From: Mycobacterium gordonae
GTDB lineage: Bacteria; Actinomycetota; Actinomycetes; Mycobacteriales; Mycobacteriaceae
Direction: 5' to 3'
Assembly (NCBI RefSeq): GCF_002101675.1
Contig: NZ_LQOY01000015.1
Location: 62,001 to 126,000 of the forward strand
Length of the DNA: 64,000 nucleotides
In this document: positions 56,675 to 64,000 of the stretch, piece after piece
Layout of the letters: every line of letters starts with the position of its first letter
Numbering within the stretch: position 1 is the stretch's first letter
Translations under genes and position numbers: made by a program
The notes under the pieces: generated by a model
Seen by the model: only the letters and a program-made list of their open reading frames with translations
The model's database searches: none
Told to the model about the DNA's origin: nothing

Positions 56675-56784
56675 CCCCAATGGCGGCGACCCGCCGCGCC
56701 CGGCTCCGCCGCGCTTGCGATCGCCGCTACCCCAATGGCGGCGACCCGCCGCGCCCGGCTCCGCCGCGCTTGCGATCGCCGCTA
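56675..56784. repeat. perfect 55-bp tandem duplication
   Basis: The 55-bp unit starting CCCCAATGGCGGCGACCCGC is present twice without change (56675-56729 and 56730-56784), directly after the TAA of the secreted protein gene. Its last bases form the TAG of the convergent membrane protein gene. Inside each unit GCGGCGA and TCGCCGC form an inverted repeat that could fold as a stem-loop. It may be a bidirectional terminator or a small intergenic repeat. Confidence 0.85.
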
Positions 56785-57075
56785 CCCCGTACCCAGCGGG
56801 TCGATGGTCCACGCGATGTAGACCATCACCGCTCCCACCGACGCGGTGGTGAGGAAGTCGGTCCCCCGGCTGCGCACCACCAGCAGACCGGCCCGCTCGT
56901 CAGGCAGGGCCAGCCGCAGCACGGCGGCCACTCCCACACCGATGCCGATCAGCAGCGCGCCGCGGCGCCAGAAGTTGGCGCCCGCCAGCACGAATGCCAC
57001 CAGGAAGATGAGCCCGACGAGCAGGATCGGCCATTGGGCGCGCGCCGCGCGCCCCAGAATGGCCCGAACCGTCAT
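56782..57075 (-). CDS. small integral membrane protein (Rv3355c-like)
   Basis: The 97-residue protein has three hydrophobic helices (ILLVGLIFLVAFVLAGANFW; ALLIGIGVGVAAVLRLAL; FLTTASVGAVMVYIAWTI). There is a conserved RAGLLVVRSRGTDFLTTASV loop. The function is unknown. It begins 7 bp after the folD stop and is probably co-transcribed. Same position and length as Rv3355c. Confidence 0.85.
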   Translation of the reverse strand: MTVRAILGRAARAQWPILLVGLIFLVAFVLAGANFWRRGALLIGIGVGVAAVLRLALPDERAGLLVVRSRGTDFLTTASVGAVMVYIAWTIDPLGTG

Positions 57076-57082
57076 CGGATAG

Positions 57083-57928
57083 TCACCGCCGTTCGGCCAG
57101 CTCGACGACGTTGGTCAACAGGAAGGCGCGGGTCAGCGGACCCACTCCCCCTGGGTTGGGTGAGATGTGGCCGGCGACCTCCCAGACGTCGGGATGCACG
57201 TCCCCGGTGAGTTTCCCGTCCACCCGGCTGACACCGACGTCGACGACGGCGGCACCGGGGCGCACCATGTCCGCGGTCAGCATGTGCGGCACCCCGACGC
57301 CGGCCACGATGATGTCGGCCTGCCGCGTCAGCCCGGGCAGATCGCGAGTTCCGGTGTGGCACAACGTGACCGTGGCGTTCTCGGAGCGGCGGGTGAGTAG
57401 CAGCCCCAGTGGGCGGCCCACCGTCACCCCGCGCCCGATGACCACCACGTGCGCGCCGGCGATCGGCACGTCGTAGCGGCGCAACAGGTGCACGATGCCG
57501 CGCGGGGTGCACGGCAAGGGCGCCGGCATGTTGAGCACCAGCCGGCCCAGGTTGGTCGGGTGCAGACCGTCGGCGTCCTTGTCGGGGTCGACGCGCTCCA
57601 GCGCGGCGTTCTCGTCCAGATGCTTGGGCAGCGGCAACTGGACGATGTACCCGGTGCAGTCAGGGTTGGCGTTCAGCTCGTCGATGGTCTCGTTGAGCGT
57701 CTCGGTCGAGATGTCGGCGGGCAGGTCGCGACGGATCGAAGTGATGCCGACCTTGGCGCAGTCGGCGTGCTTGCCGCGCACATAGGCCTGCGACCCCGGG
57801 TCGTCACCTATCAGGATGGTGCCCAGGCCGGGTGTGCGGCCCGCGGCCGTCAACTCTGCGACCCGCTGCGTCAGGTCGACGAAGATCTCGTCGCGGGTGG
57901 CCTTGCCGTCCAGCGTGATTGCGCCCAC
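57083..57928 (-). CDS. folD: bifunctional methylenetetrahydrofolate dehydrogenase/cyclohydrolase
   Basis: The 281-residue enzyme converts 5,10-methylene-THF to 10-formyl-THF with NADP. It has active-site Tyr/Lys in [17 protein letters not shown], folate region [36 protein letters not shown] fold [18 protein letters not shown] and [11 protein letters not shown] 57928 is chosen to match the usual length; the open frame upstream is not conserved. Rv3356c position. The 215 bp upstream (57929-58143) hold no gene I can see. Confidence 0.95.
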   Translation of the reverse strand: MGAITLDGKATRDEIFVDLTQRVAELTAAGRTPGLGTILIGDDPGSQAYVRGKHADCAKVGITSIRRDLPADISTETLNETIDELNANPDCTGYIVQLPLPKHLDENAALERVDPDKDADGLHPTNLGRLVLNMPAPLPCTPRGIVHLLRRYDVPIAGAHVVVIGRGVTVGRPLGLLLTRRSENATVTLCHTGTRDLPGLTRQADIIVAGVGVPHMLTADMVRPGAAVVDVGVSRVDGKLTGDVHPDVWEVAGHISPNPGGVGPLTRAFLLTNVVELAERR

Positions 57929-58143
57929 GCCAGACAGTCTGGCACGACTGGGCGCCGCTGACTGAGTGCGACCGCTGGGTCGAGGCTGCGGTGGCGGCAA
58001 CGAAGCTGTATCCAGGGCGGCAGGCAGCCGAACTTCGCGCCCTCATCGCAGGTTCGCCGCTCTGGGCGCAGTTTCGACGCGACCGCGGGCACCCCCGCTG
58101 CACCCGGCGTCGCAGGTGTCGCGATCACGGTTAGGCTGCCTAT

Positions 58144-59334
58144 ATGTCTGCAGCCCCAGACGTCCTGAGCCCCGCCACTCTCGGTCCGCTGACCCTTCGA
58201 AACCGGACCATCAAGTCCGCGACCTTCGAAGCCCGCACCCCGAACGCGCTGGTGACCGACGACCTGATCGAGTACCACCGCAAGCCCGCCGCCGGCGGGG
58301 TCGGCATGACCACCGTCGCCTACTGCGCCGTCTCCCAGGGCGGGCGCACCGAGGGCAACGGAATCTGGATGCGCCCCGAGGCGGTACCCGGCTTCCGGCG
58401 TCTCACCGATGCGATCCACGCCGAAGGCGCCGCCGTCAGCGCCCAGATCGGCCATGCCGGCCCCGTCGCCAACGCCCGGACCAACGGCGCGACCGCCCTG
58501 GCCCCGGTGCGCTTCTTCAACCCGATCGGCATGCGATTCGCCAAGAAAGCCAGCGCCGACGACATCGACGACGTGCTGGCCGACCACGCCAAGGCGGCCC
58601 GATTCGCCGTGGAGGCCGGCTTCGACGCCGTAGAGATCCACTTGGGCCACAACTATCTGGCGAGCGCATTCCTGTCTCCGCTGATCAACCGCCGCACCGA
58701 CGAGTTCGGCGGGTCACTGGCCAACCGGGCCAAGGTCGCCCGCGGGCTGGTGATGGCCGTGCGCCGGGCCGTCGACCAGGGGCCGCGGCAGATCGCGGTC
58801 ACCGCCAAGCTCAATATGTCCGACGGGGTGCGCGGCGGCATCTCCAACGAGGAGTCGCTGATCACGGCGAGGTGGCTGGAGGAAGACGGTGGGCTGGACG
58901 CGATCGAGCTGACCGCGGGCAGCTCCCTGGTCAATCCGATGTACCTGTTCCGCGGCGACGCACCGCTCAAGGAGTTCGCCGGCGCCTTCAAGCCGCCGCT
59001 GCGCTGGGGCATGCGGATGACGGGCAAGAAGTTCCTGCGCGAATACCCCTACAAAGAGGCGTATTTGCTGCGCGAGGCCAAGCTGTTCCGCGCGGAGTTG
59101 AAGCTGCCGCTGATTCTGCTGGGCGGCATCACCAACCGGGAAACCATGGACCTGGCGATGGCCGAGGGGTTCGACTTCGTCGCGATGGGCCGGGCTTTGC
59201 TCGCCGAGCCGGACCTGATCAACCGGATCGCCCGCGACGGCGCGGGCGTGCGATCGGCGTGCACCCACTGCAACCAGTGCATGCCGACGATCTACAGCCG
59301 CACCCACTGCGTGGTCACCGGGGCGCCGGACTAG
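58144..59334 (+). CDS. NADH:flavin oxidoreductase, Old Yellow Enzyme family
   Basis: The 396-residue TIM-barrel FMN enzyme (Rv3359-like) has FMN/substrate residues in SAQIGHAGPVANART, catalytic-type GFDAVEIHLGHNYLASAFLS and the barrel end LLGGITNRETMDLAM with GFDFVAMGRALLAEPDL. The C-terminus has HCNQC, a possible extra site. It may reduce enones or quinones. ATG 58144 has no strong ribosome site. Stops of this gene and the convergent PPE share CTAG (59331-59334). Confidence 0.88.
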   Translation: MSAAPDVLSPATLGPLTLRNRTIKSATFEARTPNALVTDDLIEYHRKPAAGGVGMTTVAYCAVSQGGRTEGNGIWMRPEAVPGFRRLTDAIHAEGAAVSAQIGHAGPVANARTNGATALAPVRFFNPIGMRFAKKASADDIDDVLADHAKAARFAVEAGFDAVEIHLGHNYLASAFLSPLINRRTDEFGGSLANRAKVARGLVMAVRRAVDQGPRQIAVTAKLNMSDGVRGGISNEESLITARWLEEDGGLDAIELTAGSSLVNPMYLFRGDAPLKEFAGAFKPPLRWGMRMTGKKFLREYPYKEAYLLREAKLFRAELKLPLILLGGITNRETMDLAMAEGFDFVAMGRALLAEPDLINRIARDGAGVRSACTHCNQCMPTIYSRTHCVVTGAPD

Positions 59335-62300
59335 GGCCCCGTCCCCGTGTAGATCAGGCCGGAGAGGCGCTGGCCGACGTTCATCCAGCCGGAGTTGAAG
59401 GCCTGCGTGATCAGGTCGAGCGTGCTGGTGTTGAGCACCCCTGACATCCCGGCGCCGCGGTTGAGCAGACCGGAGAGCTGGGTGCCGTAGTTGAGCGCCC
59501 CCGAGGCCGATCCGAGCAGCGGGTCCGAGATCGCGTTCAGGAATCCGGACAGCCCGGACCCGGAGTTCCAGAAGCCCGAACCACCGCCGCCGCCGATGTT
59601 GAAGAACCCTGACGACGGCAGCGACGTCGTGTTCCAGAAGCCCGGCGTGCCGCCGAAGCCGGCGATCGGGATCTCGATCGGGCCGAGGGTGGAGGCGACA
59701 TGCAGCTCCAGCGGGATCCGGTCGATGACGGCTGTCGGGAGCCCGAAGGCCGGAGTGGCGAAGTTCAGCCCGAAGTTCAGCGGAATGTTGGGGATCCCGC
59801 CGCCCGGGATGCCGGAGCCCGGGATGGTCAGGAACAACGGCAGGCCGATGTGGATGGGTTCCAGCGGGATGGTGAATCCCGGGAACGTCGCCGTGCCGGC
59901 CAGGATCGATATCGGATTCACGGTGAATCCCGGCGACGTGACGCTAACGCCCGCCGGGCTGCCCGCGATCTTGATGGGCCCCGGAATCACCAGTGCGTAA
60001 CTGGCCACGACGTAGAGGTCCGAGCTGCCACCGGATATTGCCGTGCTGGGTGCGGTGCTGTAGTTGACGGTGAAGTTCGGCGTGCTGATGGTGAACGGGC
60101 CGACGTTGACCGGGCCGACATCGACTGTCGGGTTGACCCCCAAGTGGATCGACGGGATCGGGATCGACGGGATGCTGACCGGGCCGATACCGCCAGATGT
60201 GTTGATATATAGCGGAATTGACGGAATCTGGATGGGCGGCAGCACCGTGATCGGGCCGACGCCGCCGATCAGATCGCCGCCGACCGCCGGGAATTGCGGA
60301 ACGGTGTAGCCGAGCGTGAAGCCGGCCAGGCCCTGGTAGTTGCCGCGCCACAGGATGCCGTTGCTGTAGTTGCCGGACATGAACGCGCCGGTGTCGACGT
60401 TGCCGGCGTTGGCGATGCCGGTGCTGGCGTGCCCGGTGTTGAACCAGCCGCTGTTGACGTTGCCCGGGTTGAAGTCGCCGGTGTTGACGTTGCCGGCGTT
60501 GAAACTGCCCGAGTTGTAGTGCCCGGCATTGCCCAGCCCGGTGTTGAAATTCCCGGCGTTAAACAACCCCGTGCTGGCGATCCCGGAGTTGCCGATCCCG
60601 GTGTTGTAGCTGCCCGAGTTGAACAGCCCGAAGTTGCCGGTGCCGGTGTTGAAGAACCCGACATTGCCGGTGCCGGAGTTGAACAACCCCAGATTGCCGG
60701 ACCCGGAATTCAGCGCGCCGATCCCAGTCAGGTTGTTCCCGGTCAGCCCGATGCCCAGGTTGTTGTTGCCGGTGTTGGCCAGCCCGATGTTGCCCAGGCC
60801 CACGTTGGCCAGCCCGGCGTTGAAGCTGCCGGAGTTGCCGAACCCGTTGTTGCCGATGCCGGCCAGCCCCGCCGACAACCCGGAGTTGCCGAACCCGATG
60901 TTGCCGTCGCCGATATTGGCCAATCCGACATTGTGGTCGCCGATGTTGCCCAGGCCCAGGTTCTGCAGCCCGACATTGCCCGCGCCCACGTTGAAGTCCC
61001 CGACATTGCCCAGGCCCAGGTTGAAGTTGCCGACGTCGGCCAGACCGATGTTGGCCAGCAGCGTCCGGCTCACCCCGTCCCCGGCCGTCAACAAGCCGGC
61101 CACGTGGTGACCCACATTGCCCAGACCCGACACCAGCGCCGGGGCCCCCAGCGCCGCGGTGTTGTAGAGCCCCGAGACTCCCGACCCGAAGTTCAGCAGT
61201 CCGGAGTTGAGGGTGCCGACATTGAAGTAACCCGAGCCTGTCCCCAACAATGCGTCGTGTGCCTGGTTCCACCAACCCGACATCCCGGCACCGAAGTTGC
61301 CCCAACCCGATCCCCCACCGGCGCCGCTGTTGAAGAAGCCCGACGACGGCACGGTCGTCGTGTTGCCGAAGCCCGGTGTGGCCGGGATATTGATGAACGG
61401 GATGTTGCTGGGGATCACATACACGGTGCCGTCGGCGTTGCCGCGGATCTGCGGGAAGGTGATCGCCGGAATGTCGACACCCAGGTTGCCCGCGCTGACG
61501 CCGAGGTTGATCAGGTTGGCGGCCGGGAACGTCACGCCGCCGGGGAAGACGGTGATCGGGTCGAGGAAGCCGGGTACGTGGAACCCCGCCGGGATGCGGC
61601 CGATGTTGAGTTCGGGGGTGTCGAAGCCTTCGCTGACAATCTTGACGAAGGTCTCGGCGGCTCCGGCGAAACCACCGTTGGCGGTGATGTTGCCGGTGGA
61701 GAACGGGTTGCCCCCCGACCCACCGAACGAGTAATAGGTCGGGCCCAGGTAGATGCCTGACGTGTCGCCTGCGGTCCAGATCAGGAAGGGACTGGTGGCC
61801 GTGTTCGGCCCTCGCACCGGGTCGGTGTGCATGACGACGCTTATGGCGTCGATGCCGGGGATGTGGACGGACGGGACGTGGACGGGACCGAACCCGATGC
61901 TGCCGATGATGTCGGGGTTGAGCGCGGGGATGTCGATCTGCGGAATGGTGAACGACCCCATCGCGATGTTCCCGCCCAGTTGCAGGTGGGTGGCGGGAAT
62001 CGGGATCGGCGGGATGACCACCGGACCGAACTCGCCGCTGCCGTGAATCTCGAGCAGGGCGATCTTGGGCAGCGGGTATTCGTAGTGCATGCCGAACAGA
62101 CCCTGGTACTCGCCGCGCCAGAACAGGCCATTGCTGTAGTTGCCCGACATGAACGCGCCGGTGCCGACGTTGCCCGTGTTGACGAAGCCGGTGTTGGAGT
62201 CGCCGGTGTTGAACCAACCGGTGTTGAGATTGCCCGGGTTGAAGTCGCCGGTGTTGGTGTGGCCGGCGTTGAAGTTGCCGGTGTTGTAATGGCCGGCGTT

Positions 62301-64000
62301 GGCAAATCCGGTGTTGAAGTTGCCGGCATTAAAGAGTCCAGTACTAGCCGCTCCGCTATTGCCGAGGCCGGTGTTGTAGTTGCCGGAGTTGAAGAGCCCG
62401 AAGTTCCCAGTGCCGGTGTTGAAGAACCCGACGTTGCCCGTGCCGGAGTTGAACAAGCCGATGTTGCCGGCCCCGGAATTCAGCCCGCCGATCCCGGTCA
62501 GGTTGTCCCCGACCAGGCCGATGCCGATGTTGTTGTTGCCGCTGTTGGCGAACCCGATGTTGCTCAGCCCGACGTTGGCCAGGCCGAAGTTGCCGCTGCC
62601 GGCGTTGGCGAATCCGACATTGCCGATGCCGGGCAGACCCACCGACACACCGGAGTTGGCGAAGCCGATGTTGCTGGTGCCGATGTTGCCGAGCCCGAAG
62701 TTGCCGTCACCGACGTTGCCGAAGCCCAGGTTCTGCAGACCGATGTTGGCCGCACCCACGTTCCAGGATCCGATATTGCCCAGCCCGGCGTTCAGGTTGC
62801 CCAGGTCGGCGAGCCCGAGGTTGACGATCGGGCTCTGATTGCCGGTCGTCCCTGCCGTGAATAGGCCGGCCAGGTGCTGACCAACGTTGCCGATACCCGA
62901 AAGCTCCGCCGGTGTCCCCAACGGCAACGTGCTGGTGTTGAACAGACCCGAGACCTGGGTGCCGAAGTTCAGCAGCCCGGAGTGCAGGGAGCCCGCGTTC
63001 AGTACGCCCGAGCCAGTCCCGGCCAACGCGCTCGATGCCTGGTTCCACCAGCCCGACACCCCCGCACCGAAGTTGCCGAAACCCGACGTCCCGCCCGCGC
63101 CGCTGTTGAAGAAGCCGGATGACGGCGTCGGCGAGGTGTTGCCGAAGCCCGTGGTTCGCGGGATGTCGATCAGCGTGACGCTGCTCTGGGGCATGGTGAT
63201 GTTCAGCGCCGCATGCAGGGGCAGCGAATCGATCGTGAGACCGTTCGGGAAAATGGTGATCGGGTCCAGGATCCCGGTTGCGTCGATAGTGAACGGAATG
63301 GCGTTCTGCGGAATGTTGAGCCCGCCCGGGAACAAGGTGAAGGCGGGCAGCCCGCCGCTGATGTCGATATTCAGCGGAATGGCGTCGGTCATGATCGTCG
63401 GGATGTTGATGACCGGAATGGTGATCGAGTTGTAGCCGGACGTGGCGAAGCCGGTGCCGGTGTAGAAGGTGATGCCTTTGACCGGTTCGCGGGCCCAGTT
63501 GTCGTTGCCCATGAATCCCAGGCCGTTGGGTTGCCCGATCGTCCAGACGAAGTCGCTGATCAGCGGTATCCGCACCTTGATGATCGGCAGCGTGAACTCC
63601 GAGGCGAGGCCGGGCGGGTTGTTGAACGACGTGGTGTAGGTCTGTCCGCCTAGCGTCATGCCCTGCAGGAAGACGATGGGCGGGATCTCCAGGGTCCGGT
63701 GAATGTCCAGCTCGAACGCCGGGACGTCGATTTGTGGGATGACGTAAGGCCCGACATTGACCACTTGGTGAATGTCGAACAGCGACATTCCCGGAATGTG
63801 GATGGGATCGCTGAGTTTGATGGGCCCGAAATCGAAGGTCTGGTTGAAATCGAAAATGGTGCTGCCGGGAATCTGCAGGTCATACCGGAAACCGAAGGTG
63901 CCGTGCCAGTCTCCGGTCCACAGCGCCCCGTTGTTGAAGTTGCCGGAGTTGAAGGCGCCGGTGTTGACATTGCCGGTGTTGAACAGGCCGGTGTTGGTGT
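59331..64000 (-). CDS. giant PPE-MPTR protein, C-terminal part (5' end outside window)
   Basis: The frame is open from the TAG at 59333-59331 to the window end, at least 1555 codons, with no PPE domain in view; an ATG at 63788 is internal. The protein is built from repeated modules: MPTR stretches (NTGxFNxGxxNTG), a strand-rich IP-repeat region (IPPIPIPATH), and a hinge [11 protein letters not shown]...WWNQA. It resembles the PPE54/55/56-type proteins of M. tuberculosis by locus and repeats. It is probably an ESX-5 surface protein whose PPE domain lies upstream of the window. Confidence 0.85.
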   Translation of the reverse strand, partial: TNTGLFNTGNVNTGAFNSGNFNNGALWTGDWHGTFGFRYDLQIPGSTIFDFNQTFDFGPIKLSDPIHIPGMSLFDIHQVVNVGPYVIPQIDVPAFELDIHRTLEIPPIVFLQGMTLGGQTYTTSFNNPPGLASEFTLPIIKVRIPLISDFVWTIGQPNGLGFMGNDNWAREPVKGITFYTGTGFATSGYNSITIPVINIPTIMTDAIPLNIDISGGLPAFTLFPGGLNIPQNAIPFTIDATGILDPITIFPNGLTIDSLPLHAALNITMPQSSVTLIDIPRTTGFGNTSPTPSSGFFNSGAGGTSGFGNFGAGVSGWWNQASSALAGTGSGVLNAGSLHSGLLNFGTQVSGLFNTSTLPLGTPAELSGIGNVGQHLAGLFTAGTTGNQSPIVNLGLADLGNLNAGLGNIGSWNVGAANIGLQNLGFGNVGDGNFGLGNIGTSNIGFANSGVSVGLPGIGNVGFANAGSGNFGLANVGLSNIGFANSGNNNIGIGLVGDNLTGIGGLNSGAGNIGLFNSGTGNVGFFNTGTGNFGLFNSGNYNTGLGNSGAASTGLFNAGNFNTGFANAGHYNTGNFNAGHTNTGDFNPGNLNTGWFNTGDSNTGFVNTGNVGTGAFMSGNYSNGLFWRGEYQGLFGMHYEYPLPKIALLEIHGSGEFGPVVIPPIPIPATHLQLGGNIAMGSFTIPQIDIPALNPDIIGSIGFGPVHVPSVHIPGIDAISVVMHTDPVRGPNTATSPFLIWTAGDTSGIYLGPTYYSFGGSGGNPFSTGNITANGGFAGAAETFVKIVSEGFDTPELNIGRIPAGFHVPGFLDPITVFPGGVTFPAANLINLGVSAGNLGVDIPAITFPQIRGNADGTVYVIPSNIPFINIPATPGFGNTTTVPSSGFFNSGAGGGSGWGNFGAGMSGWWNQAHDALLGTGSGYFNVGTLNSGLLNFGSGVSGLYNTAALGAPALVSGLGNVGHHVAGLLTAGDGVSRTLLANIGLADVGNFNLGLGNVGDFNVGAGNVGLQNLGLGNIGDHNVGLANIGDGNIGFGNSGLSAGLAGIGNNGFGNSGSFNAGLANVGLGNIGLANTGNNNLGIGLTGNNLTGIGALNSGSGNLGLFNSGTGNVGFFNTGTGNFGLFNSGSYNTGIGNSGIASTGLFNAGNFNTGLGNAGHYNSGSFNAGNVNTGDFNPGNVNSGWFNTGHASTGIANAGNVDTGAFMSGNYSNGILWRGNYQGLAGFTLGYTVPQFPAVGGDLIGGVGPITVLPPIQIPSIPLYINTSGGIGPVSIPSIPIPSIHLGVNPTVDVGPVNVGPFTISTPNFTVNYSTAPSTAISGGSSDLYVVASYALVIPGPIKIAGSPAGVSVTSPGFTVNPISILAGTATFPGFTIPLEPIHIGLPLFLTIPGSGIPGGGIPNIPLNFGLNFATPAFGLPTAVIDRIPLELHVASTLGPIEIPIAGFGGTPGFWNTTSLPSSGFFNIGGGGGSGFWNSGSGLSGFLNAISDPLLGSASGALNYGTQLSGLLNRGAGMSGVLNTSTLDLITQAFNSGWMNVGQRLSGLIYTGTGP
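60320..62830. repeat. two MPTR repeat arrays
   Basis: 15-bp-type units encoding NxGxGNxG occur in two arrays (about 60320-61040 and 62090-62830), with strings such as CCGGTGTTGAAGAACCCGAC recurring in both. A third array begins at about 63930 and continues off the window. The arrays lie in the same frame of the PPE gene and are coding repeats, not CRISPR. Confidence 0.8.

Noticed and set aside
57929-58143. Possible small gene or toxin-antitoxin pair between folD and the reductase
   Set aside because: Frames are short with poor codon use, and there is no ribosome site or similarity to RelJ/RelK-type proteins that I can see.
60294-61760. Open plus-strand frame and CRISPR-like regular repeats in the PPE region
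   Set aside because: The repeats encode MPTR pentapeptide-type units in the PPE frame. There are no constant repeats with unique spacers and no cas genes.

Overview
The window is high-GC actinobacterial DNA and almost certainly comes from a Mycobacterium. It has PE and PPE genes with MPTR repeats, an MmpS/MmpL pair, SigJ, a SAM-IV type riboswitch before metC, and many GTG/TTG starts with 4-bp start/stop overlaps. From memory, the gene order follows the M. tuberculosis Rv3312c-Rv3359 stretch: hydrolase, add, deoA, cdd, sdhCDAB, then sigJ, an aminotransferase, dacB1, sugI, nagA, YihY-like genes, trpS, hydrolase, metC, metA, methyltransferase, PPE, a small secreted protein, folD, an Old Yellow Enzyme homologue and large PPE-MPTR genes. 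Extra genes are inserted and some are missing, so this is probably a non-tuberculous, slow-grower-like species. I do not name the species.

Layout. 1-1.4 kb: the 3' end of a PE gene, an alpha/beta hydrolase and an unlisted 49-codon ORF upstream of it. 1.6-4.9 kb: a large cyclase-like/NB-ARC/LuxR regulator. 4.9-7.6 kb: nucleoside salvage operon cdd-deoA-add on the minus strand. 7.8-11.3 kb: succinate dehydrogenase operon sdhCDAB. 11.4-19.6 kb: an accessory block with a tandem pseudokinase-kinase-NHL receptor, an SCO6745-like protein, a condensation-like protein, an AhpD-like protein, a PE-hydrolase, and an ABC ATPase with a cyclic-nucleotide-binding domain whose permease is reduced to a 31-residue scar. 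19.7-24.7 kb: sigJ, a LuxR-type ATPase regulator and a class III aminotransferase. 24.8-29.9 kb: minus-strand genes for a UPF0114 membrane protein, a P450, a cupin dioxygenase, a VIT/vWA protein and a MerR regulator. 30-39 kb: dacB1, mmpS-mmpL, an MFS exporter, a small PH-like protein, a sugar transporter and nagA. 39-43 kb: two YihY-type membrane proteins, trpS and a hydrolase. 43-46.6 kb: riboswitch, leader ORF, metC, metA and a methyltransferase. 46.8-49.5 kb: a PPE gene, two AhpD-like genes and a truncated WXG100-like ORF. 49.7-54.5 kb: a 1589-residue kinase-STAND-WD40 protein. 54.6-59.3 kb: an FAD oxidase, a secreted DUF732-like protein, a small membrane protein, folD and an Old Yellow Enzyme family reductase. 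59.3 kb to the end: the 3' part of a giant PPE-MPTR gene that runs off the window.

How genes work together. cdd, deoA and add form a tightly overlapping nucleoside catabolism unit. sdhCDAB encodes a complete complex II. metC and metA make methionine precursors behind a SAM-sensing leader, whose only visible route to metC is a short coupled ORF. The cupin, P450 and UPF0114 genes look like one transcription unit behind a recognisable promoter. MerR and the VIT/vWA gene overlap and sit beside a 15-bp inverted repeat that probably autoregulates them.

The most unusual objects are the two composite Ser/Thr kinases. One carries an N-terminal degenerate kinase in front of an active PknD-like receptor kinase. 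The other fuses kinase, STAND NTPase, a membrane segment and 14 WD40 repeats. Next in interest are the internally deleted permease scar and the riboswitch/leader-ORF arrangement.
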